64,000 nt of DNA from Chamaecrista fasciculata. Lineage: Eukaryota; Streptophyta; Magnoliopsida; Fabales; Fabaceae. Positions 11,762 to 22,765 of the stretch are shown piece after piece. The translations under genes were made by a program, and so were the position numbers. The first letter of the stretch is position 1. Every line of letters begins with the position of its first letter. Under the pieces are notes generated by a model. That model saw nothing but the letters and a program-made list of their open reading frames with translations, was not told where the DNA came from and made no database searches. Where the stretch lies: the NCBI GenBank assembly GCA_003254925.1, contig QANZ01012086.1, positions 5,681 through 69,680 on the forward strand. The letters run 5' to 3'.

Positions 11762-12903
11762 GGGTATGTTTGGATGAGGTGTCTACGGGGGAATGGAGAG
11801 GAGAGGAAGGGACAAAAGGTAAAAAATTTATGTTTGGAAGTTTTTTTAGGAGTGGAGTGGATAAGGAGGGACACTTGGCACCCCAAAATTCAATTTTTGC
11901 TGACACCCCAAATTGGGGTGCCAAGGAAGGAAGGGACAGTTTTATAATTTTTTAAAGACAACTAGTATGATACCCGTGCCTTCGCACGGGTGTTTTAGTC
12001 TATTTTTTTTTGTTTTTGTAAAAATTGTATTGCTACTGAGGAACATTAAGCCTCATTTGATGATATTACTCTTGTAACTCTGTTACATGACTATCAACCA
12101 TGTCTCTGTAAAGCCTGCTGAATCTGTAGCAAGGAGGGAGAATTGACACACAACACATAATCCATGTAATTGAAAGAAATTTGGGGCAAAAAATTTCAGT
12201 ACAGACCAAAAATAAAGACTTCTATTTATACATTATTGGCTTTAATGTACAAAAATATAGTATAATTGGTCAGAAAAAAACAGCATTATAATTGTAGGTC
12301 TAATGGAACTGAATATTTTTGAAAAATTAGGAGCTATCCAAACAAATACAGAAGTTTGGTTGAATGAAACTGAATTTCATAAGTAGAGTAGTGAAATGGG
12401 GATAATTATTAGACATATATTGAAATTTAGCAGCTGTGTAGAGAAATAGTAGTGAATAATTAGCAGCTGTATGCAGACCAATAGGACAAAAAGTTAAAGA
12501 GTGACTAATTAATTACCACAAACCTTTTAGTGGTATGATAAGTAGGGAAAGAATAATTTCAGAGCTGCAGAATTTATACATAATGAAGCATTACATTTCA
12601 AACCTGCATAATTTCAGACCTGCAAAAATTTTCAGCATGGCTGTGCAAAATTGTTATCTACAATGAACAAACTGTCAATTCAGCACATATAGTTGGTGAT
12701 ATAAAATTTTAACAAGTGTCCACTCCATCTCATTTCATTACAAATAACTTCCAAACAAGATTAACAAGTGTCCATTTCTTTCCTTATTAAAAACTCCCAA
12801 ACAACATATCTACTCAGTCTATTAATATCCTCTTCTCTCTACTCTATTAGTGTCCATTAATGTCTTCTCCTCTTCATCTTCACTAAAACTCCCAAACATA
12901 GCC
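11762..12903. mobile_element. PIF/Harbinger-type element (Tourist-like) hosting a Helitron
   Basis: The ends are GGGTATGTTTGG and the complement of GGCTATGTTTGG (11 of 12 bases), flanked by TTA on both sides (11759-11761 and 12904-12906). TTA duplication with a GG--TGTTTGG terminus is the Harbinger pattern. Subterminal repeats (AACTCCCAAACA, GTCCATT) recur near the right end. No transposase frame. The element is interrupted by the Helitron at 11962-12538. Confidence 0.72.
11962..12538 (-). mobile_element. Small non-autonomous Helitron nested in the Harbinger element
   Basis: On the minus strand the unit starts TCATACCACTAAAAGG and ends with a GC-rich hairpin (CCCGTGC-GAAG-GCACGGG), seven bases, then CTAG. 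It sits precisely between an A and a T with no target duplication. TC start, hairpin close to a CTRR end and A^T insertion are the Helitron criteria. At 577 bases it has no Rep/helicase and shows no captured exon that I can recognise. Confidence 0.75.
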
Positions 12904-13078
12904 TTAGTTTCTCTCATCTTCATCTTCATTTTCACCTTAACTGTGATAAATTAGATTCTTTGTTTCTTATAATAGAACCCATATAGTCGTTGTGCAAAAA
13001 TAGAAAGTCTGCTCACAATTATAATCTCTGTTTTCCAAAATTTTAACAATGTTTGTCAAGATATCTGAACCATCCATA

Positions 13079-13162
13079 AGAAAGTATGATACAAAACTCT
13101 ACATAGTGGGTACAATCCATTAGAAAGTATGGTACAAACTCCACATAATGGGTACAATCCAT
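13079..13162. repeat. Two tandem copies of a 41-43-base unit
   Basis: AGAAAGTATG(A/G)TACAAA and a following GGGTACAATCCAT segment occur twice (about 13079-13121 and 13122-13162), immediately beyond the stop codon of the AAA-ATPase remnant. Confidence 0.75.
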
Positions 13163-14637
13163 CACAATACCGATAACTTCCAGTCGTGTTTTCGATTCTG
13201 GACTCTGTATGGAGTTTCAGATGCTTTTGGCTTTGCAGGGATGGACTGAGCTGTTAGTTTTTCCATCTTTTTTTCATTTGGTCCTGTCTTCTCTTTAAGA
13301 AAATCTAAAACTATTTTAAGCTGACTCTCGTTGTCGTTCCCCACCTCCAAGTGATGTGCCACTTCAGCCGAAGTACAGTTTTTGTCCTCAATTATAGCAA
13401 GAACTTTTGAAAACGAAGGGTGGACTGTAATGTTCTCGTAATTTTGAACAAGTGAATTGAATACACTTTTGGTGCATTACGTGAGATGAATATGCTGGTC
13501 TATCTTACACGGTAGCAGCAGCTCTGGATCAACGCCTTTTTGGGAATCCATCGTGAATACGATGATCTTTTTGTCTCCACACCATGGACCATTTAGGAAG
13601 TTTAAAAACCCCGAGAGTGTCACCAGGCAGCCCCAAAACAAACTTTCCATTAAAAACAAGTTAAAATACATACCCATCCCTAAAGTTTAATTTATTGAAG
13701 AGAGTTAAGCAATATAGAGATTAATTCACAAGCGAAATGACATAGTACCTCAGGCTGGAAGTTGCAATCTATTAGGACGATGCACCTGCTTGACATTGCC
13801 AGAAGTAACCCATAAATTTGTTTATTGTTAAATGGAAAATCCTTAAGCGCTAGGTAGTAGATATTCAAATGTAATTTGTCAGCAATAGCAGCTATTAAAG
13901 GAGACTTCTTGATGGCAGGAGGGCCATTTTACAACATAGATTTTATTCTTAACTTTTGACATTGGACGTGAATCATCCCTGTTCTCATTCTCAAATTTTT
14001 CCAGATCTTTCACAATCTTCTCCTTAATCTCAAAATCTATAAGTAAGTTGTCGAAGGTTGCTATCCGTATCATAAATGCAGTTCGCCAAGCTTCTTTGGG
14101 ATTTCCAATCTGAGATTCTTGAACATTAATTGTGAAGAATTTAAGAGTTTTAGATTCTCTAACTATTTTTCTGGCTTGCTTCAATATATGAGGAAAATAC
14201 TTCTTGAACCATGTCTTTATACTTCTTGTTAAACCTGACCTCTAAAGAGCTTATCTTTTCTGAGGCAGTTGATTCTTTACGGACCCACCTCAGTTTCACC
14301 TCCTTGAAAATTTCAAGAAATTCGTCCTCACCTCTGGTCAGTTTGATCTTTTCGGCCTTCTTCAACAAACGATTATTTCATGTGTTCGCTCCAGAACAAA
14401 TCCACAGCTTCGTATAGCTCATCCTTTGTTAACCCGTCATATTCATAAATGACTAAGGTTGTTTCAGGCCAAATCCAAGCATGAATCTTGTTTACTCCGT
14501 TCACCACCCAGCTTACAGCTTGTATAATAATCATAACCGCCACAGCAATTGGCGCTGCTGTAGAAAAAAACATCTCTCAAAGTGGCGAGGTCAATCTCTG
14601 ACGAACGAGACATCATTGCACTTCTCGAAACGAACAT
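13162..14637 (-). pseudogene. BCS1-type AAA-ATPase (AATP1/OM66-like) pseudogene
   Basis: The order on the minus strand is that of the plant BCS1-like ATPases. The N-terminal membrane-anchor region is MFVSRSAMMSRSSEIDLATL and an Ala/Val-rich helix. Then come the AAA-ATPase-associated region, FDNLLIDFEIKEKIVKDLEK, the P-loop region, a Walker B-like segment (SSRCIVLIDCN), VTLSGFLNFLNGPWCGDKK, PCKIDQHIHLT and the C-terminal TSAEVAHHLEVGNDN. It is broken. The P-loop, normally GPPGTGKSS, reads GPPAIKKSP, and the segment before it is in another frame with a stop codon. A stop also follows DQHIHLT, where the family has a short SYC-like motif. There is a probable intron at about 13675-13748. Such proteins sit in the mitochondrial outer membrane or ER and respond to stress; this copy lacks a usable ATP site. 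Confidence 0.85.
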
Positions 14638-14762
14638 GGTTGAGAAAAGAACTGAAATAAAGGTGCAAGAAACAAAAAGTTCAAATGTTAGTATTGCCAG
14701 ATGATTCGTATATCAACCTTTTATATAGAAGTCTTCTACTTTCCACCTGATTTTAACGTATT

Positions 14763-14945
14763 TCTTTGGCGAAAGAGTCATTTTTGTCCTAAATATATGC
14801 TCTAATGTTCATTTTAGTCCATTATGATTCAAAATGTTCAAATTAATCCTAAATGTTTACAAAATAATTCATTTTGGTCTTAAATATTGATAAAATCTTT
14901 CATTTTGATCCTAAATATTGGTAAAATGTTCCATTCTATAATCAT
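14763..14945. mobile_element. Single arm of a GGTCC-type Mutator-like element
   Basis: Repeated modules of the form TTCATTTTGGTC-TAAATATT match the left arm of the element at 32233. No inverted partner arm was found within the next kilobases, so this is a truncated remnant. Confidence 0.5.
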
Positions 14946-15093
14946 ATATCAATATGTTATTTTTCCGGATGTCAATTTTTCATTTTCCATCACATCACTC
15001 ACTAATTTTAGAGGATAGAGATGGCGCAATAAGTTAAACTCTCGTAGGTTGACCTTGTTTGGTGTGATCGTATTATTCTTTGAGAAGAAACAA

Positions 15094-15199
15094 ATGTGGT
15101 TTTTGGGTTGGAATGGGCCATCTGGATTCTCAGCCACTTCCACGGCGGAACAAGTCACTGATGGAATCGACGGAAACGGTCTCACCGCCATCGTCACAG
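15094..15199 (+). pseudogene. Orphan first exon of a TIC32-like short-chain dehydrogenase
   Basis: ATG at 15094 opens [20 protein letters not shown] then [16 protein letters not shown], ending at a GT donor at 15200. The block from GPSGFSA to GLTAIVTG is the start of plant TIC32/retinol-dehydrogenase-like SDRs, where the next exon supplies the rest of the NAD(P) TGASSGIG motif. That exon and all others are absent; the next coding similarity is an unrelated GRAS fragment 450 bases on. The exon alone is clean, without stops, and its donor is intact. It is a leftover of deletion or of transposon capture, not a working reductase. Confidence 0.82.
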
Positions 15200-15645
15200 G
15201 TTTCTTTATTACTTTATTTTTTTTTCCTCCTAATTTCCTTCTCTTCTGAAATCGGAAGGGAAAACCGGATCGTTTCAGCTTAAAAGCGAACAAAAATAGG
15301 AATTAGTTTTTTTAGGGTTCTTTCGGTAATCATGACTTAAGACTGGGTTTCTTCTGTAAAAGGGAAACTTTATTTATTTGCCTGATGTCGATTTTTGTTT
15401 TGATGTTTCATAAGTGGTAGCTTCTTTCAAAAACTAGGCGTGTTAATCTGATCAATGAATTTGTGCCGGAACTTAAATCTGATAGTGAGAACGCCCTCGT
15501 CGAAGGCCCTGAACTGAACTTCTGAGCTTGTTATGATTTTCTACCAAAATCGCAATGATTTCTCCTTGTGTTGAATGCTTCTATATCTGGACAGGATAAG
15601 AGCTTGATCTTTAGACCATATAGTTGTTCTCTGTCCATCTAGCAC

Positions 15646-16191
15646 GATGAGTTGAATGAAACAGGAGACAGGCTGGCAGGATTTGCTGAAGCACTGAATC
15701 TTTCATTTGAGTTTCATGCAGTGGTGGATAGGTTGGAAGATGTGAGGCTTTGGATGCTTCACGTGAAGGAGAATGAGAGTGCGGGTGTGAATTGTGTTTT
15801 GCAGCTCCATAAGATGCTTTATGATGGGAATGGAGGAGCATTGAGTAATTTTTTGAGGCTCATTCGAGGCACGAATCCTTGTGTTGTGGTGATGGCAGAG
15901 CAAGAGGCAGAGCACAATGAGGCCAGATTGGAGACTAGAGTATGCAATTCCTTGAAGTATTATGCTGCTCTTTTTGACTCAATTGATCATTGCCTTCCAA
16001 TGGACAGTCCAATGAGGCTTAAGATTGAAGAAATGTACGCGAGGGAGATCAGGAACATCGTTGCTTGCGAAGGAAGCGACCAGATCGAGAGCCATCAGAA
16101 TTTTAAGAAATGGAGGAGAATGATGGAAGAAGGTCAGATCAGATTCATGCCACGTTCAAATTACCAAACCATAATCTCATTTATTAATTAG
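15646..16191 (+). pseudogene. SCL28: C-terminal fragment of a SCL28-like GRAS transcription regulator
   Basis: The frame reads DELNETGDRLAGFAEALNLS, FEFHAVVDRLEDVRLWMLHV, VNCVLQLHKMLYDGNGGALS, VVVMAEQEAEHNEARLETRV and CNSLKYYAALFDSIDHCLPM, then REIRNIVACEGSDQIESH. This covers the VHIID-distal, LHR II, PFYRE and start of the SAW part of a GRAS domain. The wording VVDRLEDVRLWMLHVKE fits SCL28, a regulator of mitotic gene expression and cell size. The N-terminal two thirds are missing. The SAW motif is replaced by an unrelated tail (RFMPRSNYQTIISFIN). SCL28 is normally a single long exon, so this is a truncated remnant. Splicing from the SDR exon upstream would meet a stop at once with the visible acceptors. 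Confidence 0.85.
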
Positions 16192-18312
16192 TTTGCAGCT
16201 CCATTTTTCTACTATTCTCTGTTGGGCCTTCGCTTTCTTTCTTTTTTCAAAATAGAAATAGGATTACGGATGGTATATGTATATGCTTAATTATTTTATA
16301 GAGTCAATCACACATTACACCATTTGACTAATTCTAGTTTGTAGCCAAAGTAGATTACACAGGATTGCAGCATCAAGGAACAAGGATAGATAATCACTTC
16401 CCACTGCACAAGCAAGCTAGAAGAAAAAAAAAAAAAAGAAATCCTCACTATTTTACATGACAATCACGAAAAGAATTAATTTCACGTGATTTGGTAGATT
16501 ATAAATTTATACGTATGTATATGCTTATTTCCGTCGCTAGTTCGTATATAATATAAGCTCGTGAAGCATTATGCATGACGTGTGTGTATATGTAGAAAGA
16601 AGTTCTCCAGAAAAGTAGATATTCAAAAACGGAGGGAGTATATATGTACACACAATGCAAATCTAATAATTGCTAGTTTTCTATTTTTCTTTTCAACGAA
16701 AACAAATTGAAAATATTCTCGCCAAAGTGTGACTAATAACTGCATTAGCCATTAGACCAGCCTCTAGAAGGCTATGAAAAAAATTAATTTTGCATGTAAA
16801 GGCCCGACATGAATTTGTTGGGTTTTGACTTAATCTCCGAAGGATTGAATCGTTTTAAATTATATATGAAGAAATATTGGAGCTGAGAATGCGGAATAAT
16901 CTAACAATTTTTATTTTTGCCAAATATAATCCAACATTTTTTTTCCGGTACAATATAATCTAAAAATTTTGGTATAAGTAATAGTGTAAATCAGTGAGCG
17001 TACTTATAACTAATAACTTTATCTGACCATTCTAATTCCCGAAAAGATTCATAGAAATTAAAAGAGGAATTTATGTGTGCGGCTGCTAAATATATAGAGT
17101 CCAGTCATTTGAAAACAAATGTTTACTCATTTTCTAAGATGATTCATATATGCGGAATTCTCACCATACCCAAATTTTAATTCAACCTATTATTGTATTT
17201 TCATATAATGAAGCAATTCAATTTCATTATCATTTATCTTTAAAAAAATGTTCTCTAAACATTCAGTTATAATTGAAAACTGGATTAATATATGACTTCG
17301 AAAAAAAAAAGATAAATTATATGTGTGGTAATAAATAATATGATAATAATACTTGTTTAAAAGTCTTGAGTTAATACATTCTGCCTATTATTATTATTAT
17401 TACAAACATTCAATATTTCATTGATGTTTGATTTGTTTACACTTTACACTAATTACACAGCCGCCATGAAGGTCAACATGTACAGTACTATATACTGATC
17501 AATATATCTAAAATTATCATTCTAAACTAGCACACTACCGCTTTACTTTTCACCCTGCTTGGATTGAAAAATCAGAAAAAGAAATAAAATAATTGAATTC
17601 AAGATATATACAAATGATATTTCTCCTTCTGGGATCTGGTGGACTGGAAATGAAAGATAATGCAAGAAAGTATATATGATAGAAGAAGATTTTTATGGTA
17701 TACCTCTAACGATCAATTTAACTGAAAAAGACTAGAGTAAAAAATGAGTCAAAGTAGTAAAAGAAAAAACTGTTACGTACCTGGTACCTCCTACAATACA
17801 CTATCGAAGGAAGACTTTTTATAAATAAAAGACGCTATGACAATTTTTACGTAAAATGTAAATATTCATAAGCAATCAAACTTAATTATTTAGATCTTAT
17901 AGCTAATGTTTGTGTGTATATATATATATATTTTTCTTACTTCGTTTTGGCCGTGTTTAATCCCGTGATAATATTGATTTAAGGTAAAAACTCGTGAATA
18001 AATCTTATGTACGTAGTTTAATATGTATGTGATGTTATCTTTTGATGGCTGAACCAGTAAATGAAATTGTATTTGAGCTGTTATGTTGTGTGTTTTGTGA
18101 AAAACTACCACAAAATAATTACAAACAATGCAATGATTGCAGAAGATTTCATCCTTAAAAATTCCCAGTTTATCGTATGCATAGAAGAACTCTTTCCGAA
18201 CTTCTCATACTTGTCCATATTTTTATGGCTTATTTTTTCCCAAATTAGTTATCATATAATGAATATTAATTATGAACATATTTCTTCCCAAAAACATTTA
18301 TCAGGCCTAATA
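16192..18312. other. AT-rich intergenic DNA
   Basis: No gene recognised. A CGGAGGGAGTA string at about 16631-16641 looks like one end of a Stowaway MITE, but the other end was not found. Several poly-A/T and TA runs. Confidence 0.45.
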
Positions 18313-18320
18313 GAAAATAC

Positions 18321-18941
18321 CAATATTATTAAAATTGGACCGGAGAGAAACCCGTACAGAGCTTCGGGTCACAGAATTGGTTGGTTCAGTCGGTTGGACC
18401 AACGGTCAAACCGAATGGCGTCATAAATATATAAATAAAATAAATATTAATTATTTTGAATATAAATATTTTATAATTGATAAAATATAATTATAAACTT
18501 TATATAACAATAATATATATACTTCTGAATTCATAATTTCATTGTTCTACATACATAAATAAAATATATACAAAAGTCATAACATAAATAATTAAGTTAG
18601 TAAAAATGAAAAAAACAAGTTTGTTTCTTTGAATTAATAGGTCGTTTACAATAATTTTTATTGAGTTTCATATAATTTTTTTGCATTTGACTCACAAAAC
18701 CAACAAAAAAACTAAAAAAAAAAATTCATAGAAAATAGTGACCCGGCCGGTTTTTTAAAAACCGCTCCAGGTCTCGGGTCAATCTAGTCTGAAGCGGTTT
18801 CGGACGGTTTAAAGCGATCCAATCTTCAGAATGGTCTAATGAGACCGAGTTGCCTTAGCTTCACACTCGGGTCCTAGTCAGACTGGTTCGATCTTCCGGA
18901 GTCAGACCGGTTCGATCTTCCGGTTTGGTTTCATAACATTG
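18321..18941. mobile_element. Non-autonomous hAT element with exact 8-base target duplication
   Basis: The flanks are identical, GAAAATAC at 18313-18320 and 18942-18949. The ends are CAATATTATTAAAATTGG and the imperfect complement of CAATGTTATGAAACCAAAC. Both ends run into GC-richer subterminal blocks with repeated CCGGTTCGATCTTC / GGTTCGGTC-type motifs, around a strongly AT-rich core (18420-18720). The 8-base duplication assigns it to hAT. No transposase. Confidence 0.78.
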
Positions 18942-19111
18942 GAAAATACGATGAATTGATCATAAGTGAGGTGACATAATTTTTATTGGAAAATACCATG
19001 TGTATTCGTTTCGTCTATACAAATAAAAGTACAAAATGAGGCAGATACAAGATAGGTTTTCCGAAAAAATCAGAAAAATAATGACGAGAATATAAAGGAA
19101 GGCAATTATTT

Positions 19112-19374
19112 TGTAGAAGGCCTAACTCTCCCTAAAAGAGCTCTCATAAGTAGAGGGTTGCCCCATTAACTAAGCGATGTGGGAATTCAACATGCCCTCC
19201 TCACGCTCAACTCGGGCGTGAAGTCAACGGGTTATTCCAAGGGCAGCCTACAGTAATGCTCATCCATCCCACACGCCCAGGCTCTGATACCATGTAGAAG
19301 GCCTAACTCTCCCTAAAAGAGCTCTCATAAGGAGAGGGTTGCCCCATTAATTTAAGCGATGTGAGAATTCAACA
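19112..19374 (-). mobile_element. TRIM (miniature LTR element), 263 bases, looks whole
   Basis: Two terminal repeats of 81-82 bases (19112-19192 and 19293-19374) begin TG and end CA, and start TGTAGAAGGCCTAACTCTCC. They are flanked by the 5-base duplication TATTT (19107-19111, 19375-19379). Next to the right repeat is GGCTCTGATACCA (19280-19292), the complement of the initiator-tRNA-Met primer-binding site; next to the left one is the complement of a purine tract. The element therefore lies on the minus strand. It has no coding content, as usual for TRIMs, and is among the smallest of its kind. The two repeats differ at a few positions, so it is not brand new. Confidence 0.85.
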
Positions 19375-19426
19375 TATTTGGCTCCAAAAAAACAAAAAAC
19401 AAAAAAAAGGAAGCAATAATAATGGT

Positions 19427-20253
19427 CTATAATCGTCCGCAGATTAATCCGTATACGGTGAGGAAAGCCACCATGAGAGAATGGTCCGTGTTGGCCTCCA
19501 CATCTAACGTTACAACATCATCCCCCAATACTACTCCTGACCATGACTCTTTCTGCTTTACCTGCACAATAATATTATGCATATTAATTACCACAAATTA
19601 AGCTTGCATAGTTGCATCATTATAATTTATTAACATATATAATTAAGCTGAGAATGAATTAATTGATTAATTACCTCTGCAACAATTTGCCCCTCTGTGT
19701 TAGTTATCCTAAATGCTGCCTTCCCATGATCAATTGTGACTATGCAATACTTTTGGCTTCCCACTCTCATCTCACATGCTACTTTTCCCTTTCCCAATAT
19801 ATTGTTACACTTTTTCACTTGAAACCACCTCATCGATATTTCCTCTTCATGCCTTTCGCTGCTGTAATTTCTGAATCCATCCCAACATCCCAAACCTAGA
19901 ATTCTCTGCAATTAATCAATATATAACAATTAATTATAGATATATATATAGAATATAATTAATCAACATATATGATCATGATGATGAGCTAGTATATATT
20001 AGTACTATACCTTGTATATAGTACAGAGCACTCTGCCTCGGAGATCCATGAGATTAACCTCTCGTGTGCCTTTTGTTTCGTAGTTATCAACCCTATAAAC
20101 GATGTCACCTTTTGAGTCATACACCGTGCAACCATTAGAGTGGAACACAAGTGATTTCATCCATACTGTATATCTTTCTCTTTCACTACTCATGTTATTC
20201 CCATCACACAAACTACCTTCCTGATTATGATTCTGAGGGTAAATCTTTGCCAT
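19427..20253 (-). CDS. LURP-one-related (LOR, DUF567) protein
   Basis: Three coding exons on the minus strand, 20253-20011, 19905-19675 and 19561-19427, all phase 0 with GT-AG borders, give about 202 residues. Exon 1 opens MAKIYPQNHNQEGS and contains RYTVWMKSLVFHSNGCTVYD and YRVDNYETKG; exon 2 has KGKVACEMRVGSQKYCIVTI; exon 3 ends DDVVTLDVEANTDHSLMVAF then LTVYGLICGRL. The alternating strands and the closing hydrophobic helix are those of the tubby-like fold of the LOR family (Pfam PF04525). Arabidopsis LURP1 is needed for basal defence to an oomycete, but most paralogues are uncharacterised. A TATA box lies at 20358-20365. From memory it corresponds to At1g63410. No break is seen. Confidence 0.92.
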
Positions 20254-20357
20254 CTCTCTTTCTTCTGATCACAATCAACCTAACCTATATATATATATAG
20301 TTATCAAATGCCCTTCTTTGTGACTTAGCTTAGAGACACGACACGTCTAGAGCACCT

Positions 20358-20365
20358 TATTTATA
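20358..20365 (-). promoter_or_regulatory. Probable TATA box of the LURP-one-related gene
   Basis: TATAAATA on the minus strand, about 105 bases before the start codon, which would place transcription start some 75 bases upstream of the ATG. A nearer TA run at 20284-20299 is less likely because it would leave almost no leader. Confidence 0.5.
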
Positions 20366-21254
20366 TGCCTCTCCAGGCTCTCCAACTTTGGTATTGTCTT
20401 CAAGCACCTTTTCAGAATATGGAATAATAAATAATAGCACTCGTGGAATATATTACCTGAATTAAAGAAAAAGAGATATAAAAAGAAACATATGGAATGG
20501 AAGGAAGAAAACCCCATCTGGATCAAATAGTTCCCATCTTAAACTGTTAATTGAAAAGGGATGGAGCTACGACTAATTAATCCTAACTCTTTCTCTGACG
20601 TGTTTCATGGTGATTGGTTGTCAAGTTCGGTGAAGTGGGTCCACATGAAGATGCTTATGTTTTGAGCGTTGTCTTATGCGTTAGCGGGATTGAGTTATGA
20701 GTATGGTACGTCATTTCCCATTAAAGCACGTTTATGGCATTAACTCTTTATAGAGCGTGCAGGACTTTAACGAATTTATTTAGCTACCATACCAGGGCTT
20801 AAAGACTTGGATTAACTTCTGATTAATTTGTTAATCTGTCTTAAATTTTGTGATTAATTAATTGAAAAAAGTTCATGTGTTTGTGGGCGGCATTAGTTGA
20901 AGGATGGGCGACGATGTGGATATGTACAACATACAGGAAAGATTTTTAAAGTAAAAAGGTCCTTTACAATATAATGTAATTAATTAAATTAGTTTAATTA
21001 TTTCCAAATGTTCATAATTAATTAAGGTGTGGGTCGTGGGTGTTGATGTCATCCAGTGCAGATCCCCTAGTGCATATCAGTTTACTTGTAATTGTATAAT
21101 TATATTTATCTGCTAACATAATTGTTGGTGGAAACTGTTCCTTTATGTCATGCAATAGCTGACTTGTTTGATTAGCATTATTAGGTATACTACACATCAG
21201 TAATCATTATCCTCAAATTCAGTGCCTTTTGTTATCCTAAATTTCTAGCTAGTA
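20366..21254. other. Upstream region of the LURP-one gene, no other feature
   Basis: AT-rich DNA with no gene or repeat that I can recognise. Confidence 0.4.
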
Positions 21255-21522
21255 CTCCCTCTGTCTTAAAATATTTGTTTTGTTGGAGTATTTTTTTTCT
21301 CAAAATATCTGATGTTTTACAAAATTAAAAGAGTATTAATTATTTTCTTATTATTTTATCCCTAGTAAAAGTCAAAGCTATTGAATTAGTGAGAGTAACT
21401 ATGAATAATTTAATGAGGATAATTTAGTATTTTAATATCATATTTCTCTTCATTTGAGGTAAATTAATCATTTTCTTAGTCGTTGTGTATTTATCTTCAA
21501 AAGTAGGTATTTTGGGATAGAG
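21255..21522. mobile_element. Stowaway-type (Tc1/mariner) MITE
   Basis: The ends are CTCCCTCTGTCTTAAAATA and the complement of CTCTATCCCAAAATA, each next to TA (21253-21254, 21523-21524), the mariner target. 268 bases, AT-rich. Its interior (ATGTTTTA, TCTTCATTTGAGGT, GTGTATTTATCTT) matches the element at 25479-26031. Confidence 0.65.
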
Positions 21523-22189
21523 TATATAGTTATATATGTGACATTTAAACAATTAAATATAATATATATATATATATATTGTTTTTATTAATTTCAAATT
21601 TCAATACATAATTTTTTTTAACTATCTTAACATTTTAATTTTTATAGAAAAACTTCTTATTTATTTATTTATATAATCATGGGTTTAAGTAGGACTACTT
21701 GATTTATTATAAAGCTAGAGATTTGGTTCTTTATATCCTGATGATTATCAATTTATATTATCAACCTAATGTACTTTGGATGTTTTTCTATACATTATCT
21801 TGTTATAGTTGAATATTATATATATTATGATTATCTTATGTTGTATCATTTATATAGTTATGGTTTTTTTGTCGTTAAATTTTTTAAAATTATATATTAA
21901 ATATAATATAAAAATATTTATAAAAAAATTAGTACAAAACTATTGAAGAAATTTAATTTTGTTTTATTAATTTTGATTTTATTAGTTATAATTAATAATT
22001 ATTACCACAAATCAGTTTACAATTTATTTTTATAATTTCAATTTCAAAACTCATTATTTTAAAGGGCCATATAATTCTTACTAAAATGAGATTATTTAAT
22101 TCTGAATATGGGGATACGAACCCGTACGTTGAACTAAAGCATAATTATAAAATTAAAATCTCTCCTTCGTGAGAGAAAATCCTCTCCAT

Positions 22190-22765
22190 CGTGAAAGTTT
22201 TTCTGAGTGAAACTTTGGGCTGCCGTTGTCTCAGCGACGACAGTCCTCTTCTAGTTATAGAATTTTGTGGCGACGGCGTTCTGTGGCGGCGAATCTGGAC
22301 TAGGCATTCCACGATGGCTTCTGACTTCCACAGCGGCTTCCTGGCTTGGTTCTGATTTTTTGGTGCTTTTCCATAGCGTCGTTTCGTTTTATTATCTTAT
22401 TATTGTTGTTTTGAGTTTGTTTATGTCTTTTTTAGAACAACCAATGAGGTTGCCAATTTGTCCTATTTGGGAGAGTTTGTCTCTTTTATATGACTTTATT
22501 ATTTATGTTTCTTGTTTTTTAGATGGTTTTAGCTTTAGTTGGATCCCTAGATCCGTTAACTTGCCAGTTGATTGTCTTGTCAATTTGTCTAAAACGAGGA
22601 TGGGTCCTCTTGGATGGGTTGTAAACCCTCACCTTCGTCAATTGATATCATGTCTGGTGTTGTTGTTTATACTAGGGAGAGATTGACTATTTTTACTTTG
22701 TTTTCGTTCGTATTAGGCTTGGTTTTGCCCTACTTTTGAATGAATTATGTTTCAAGAAAAAAAAC
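22190..22765 (+). mobile_element. LINE (L1-type) 3' end remnant
   Basis: The frame from 22267 includes FSWIPRSVNLPVDCLVN, resembling the end of the RNase H-like part of plant L1 elements (a WIPRE-N--AD motif). It is followed by a T/G-rich 3' leader typical of these elements and a terminal A run after GAATGAATTATGTTTC. Everything upstream (endonuclease and reverse transcriptase) is missing, as in 5'-truncated LINE copies. No clear target duplication was found, so the left border is approximate. Confidence 0.5.

Noticed and set aside
15094-16191. A chimeric SDR-GRAS gene spliced from the orphan SDR exon to the GRAS fragment
   Set aside because: With the visible acceptors (before 15643 and near 15595) the joined frame meets a stop within a few codons; two independent fragments are simpler.
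22267-22686. A 139-residue membrane-like protein
   Set aside because: The WIPR-N motif, T/G-rich trailer and terminal A run fit a LINE 3' end better than a host gene.
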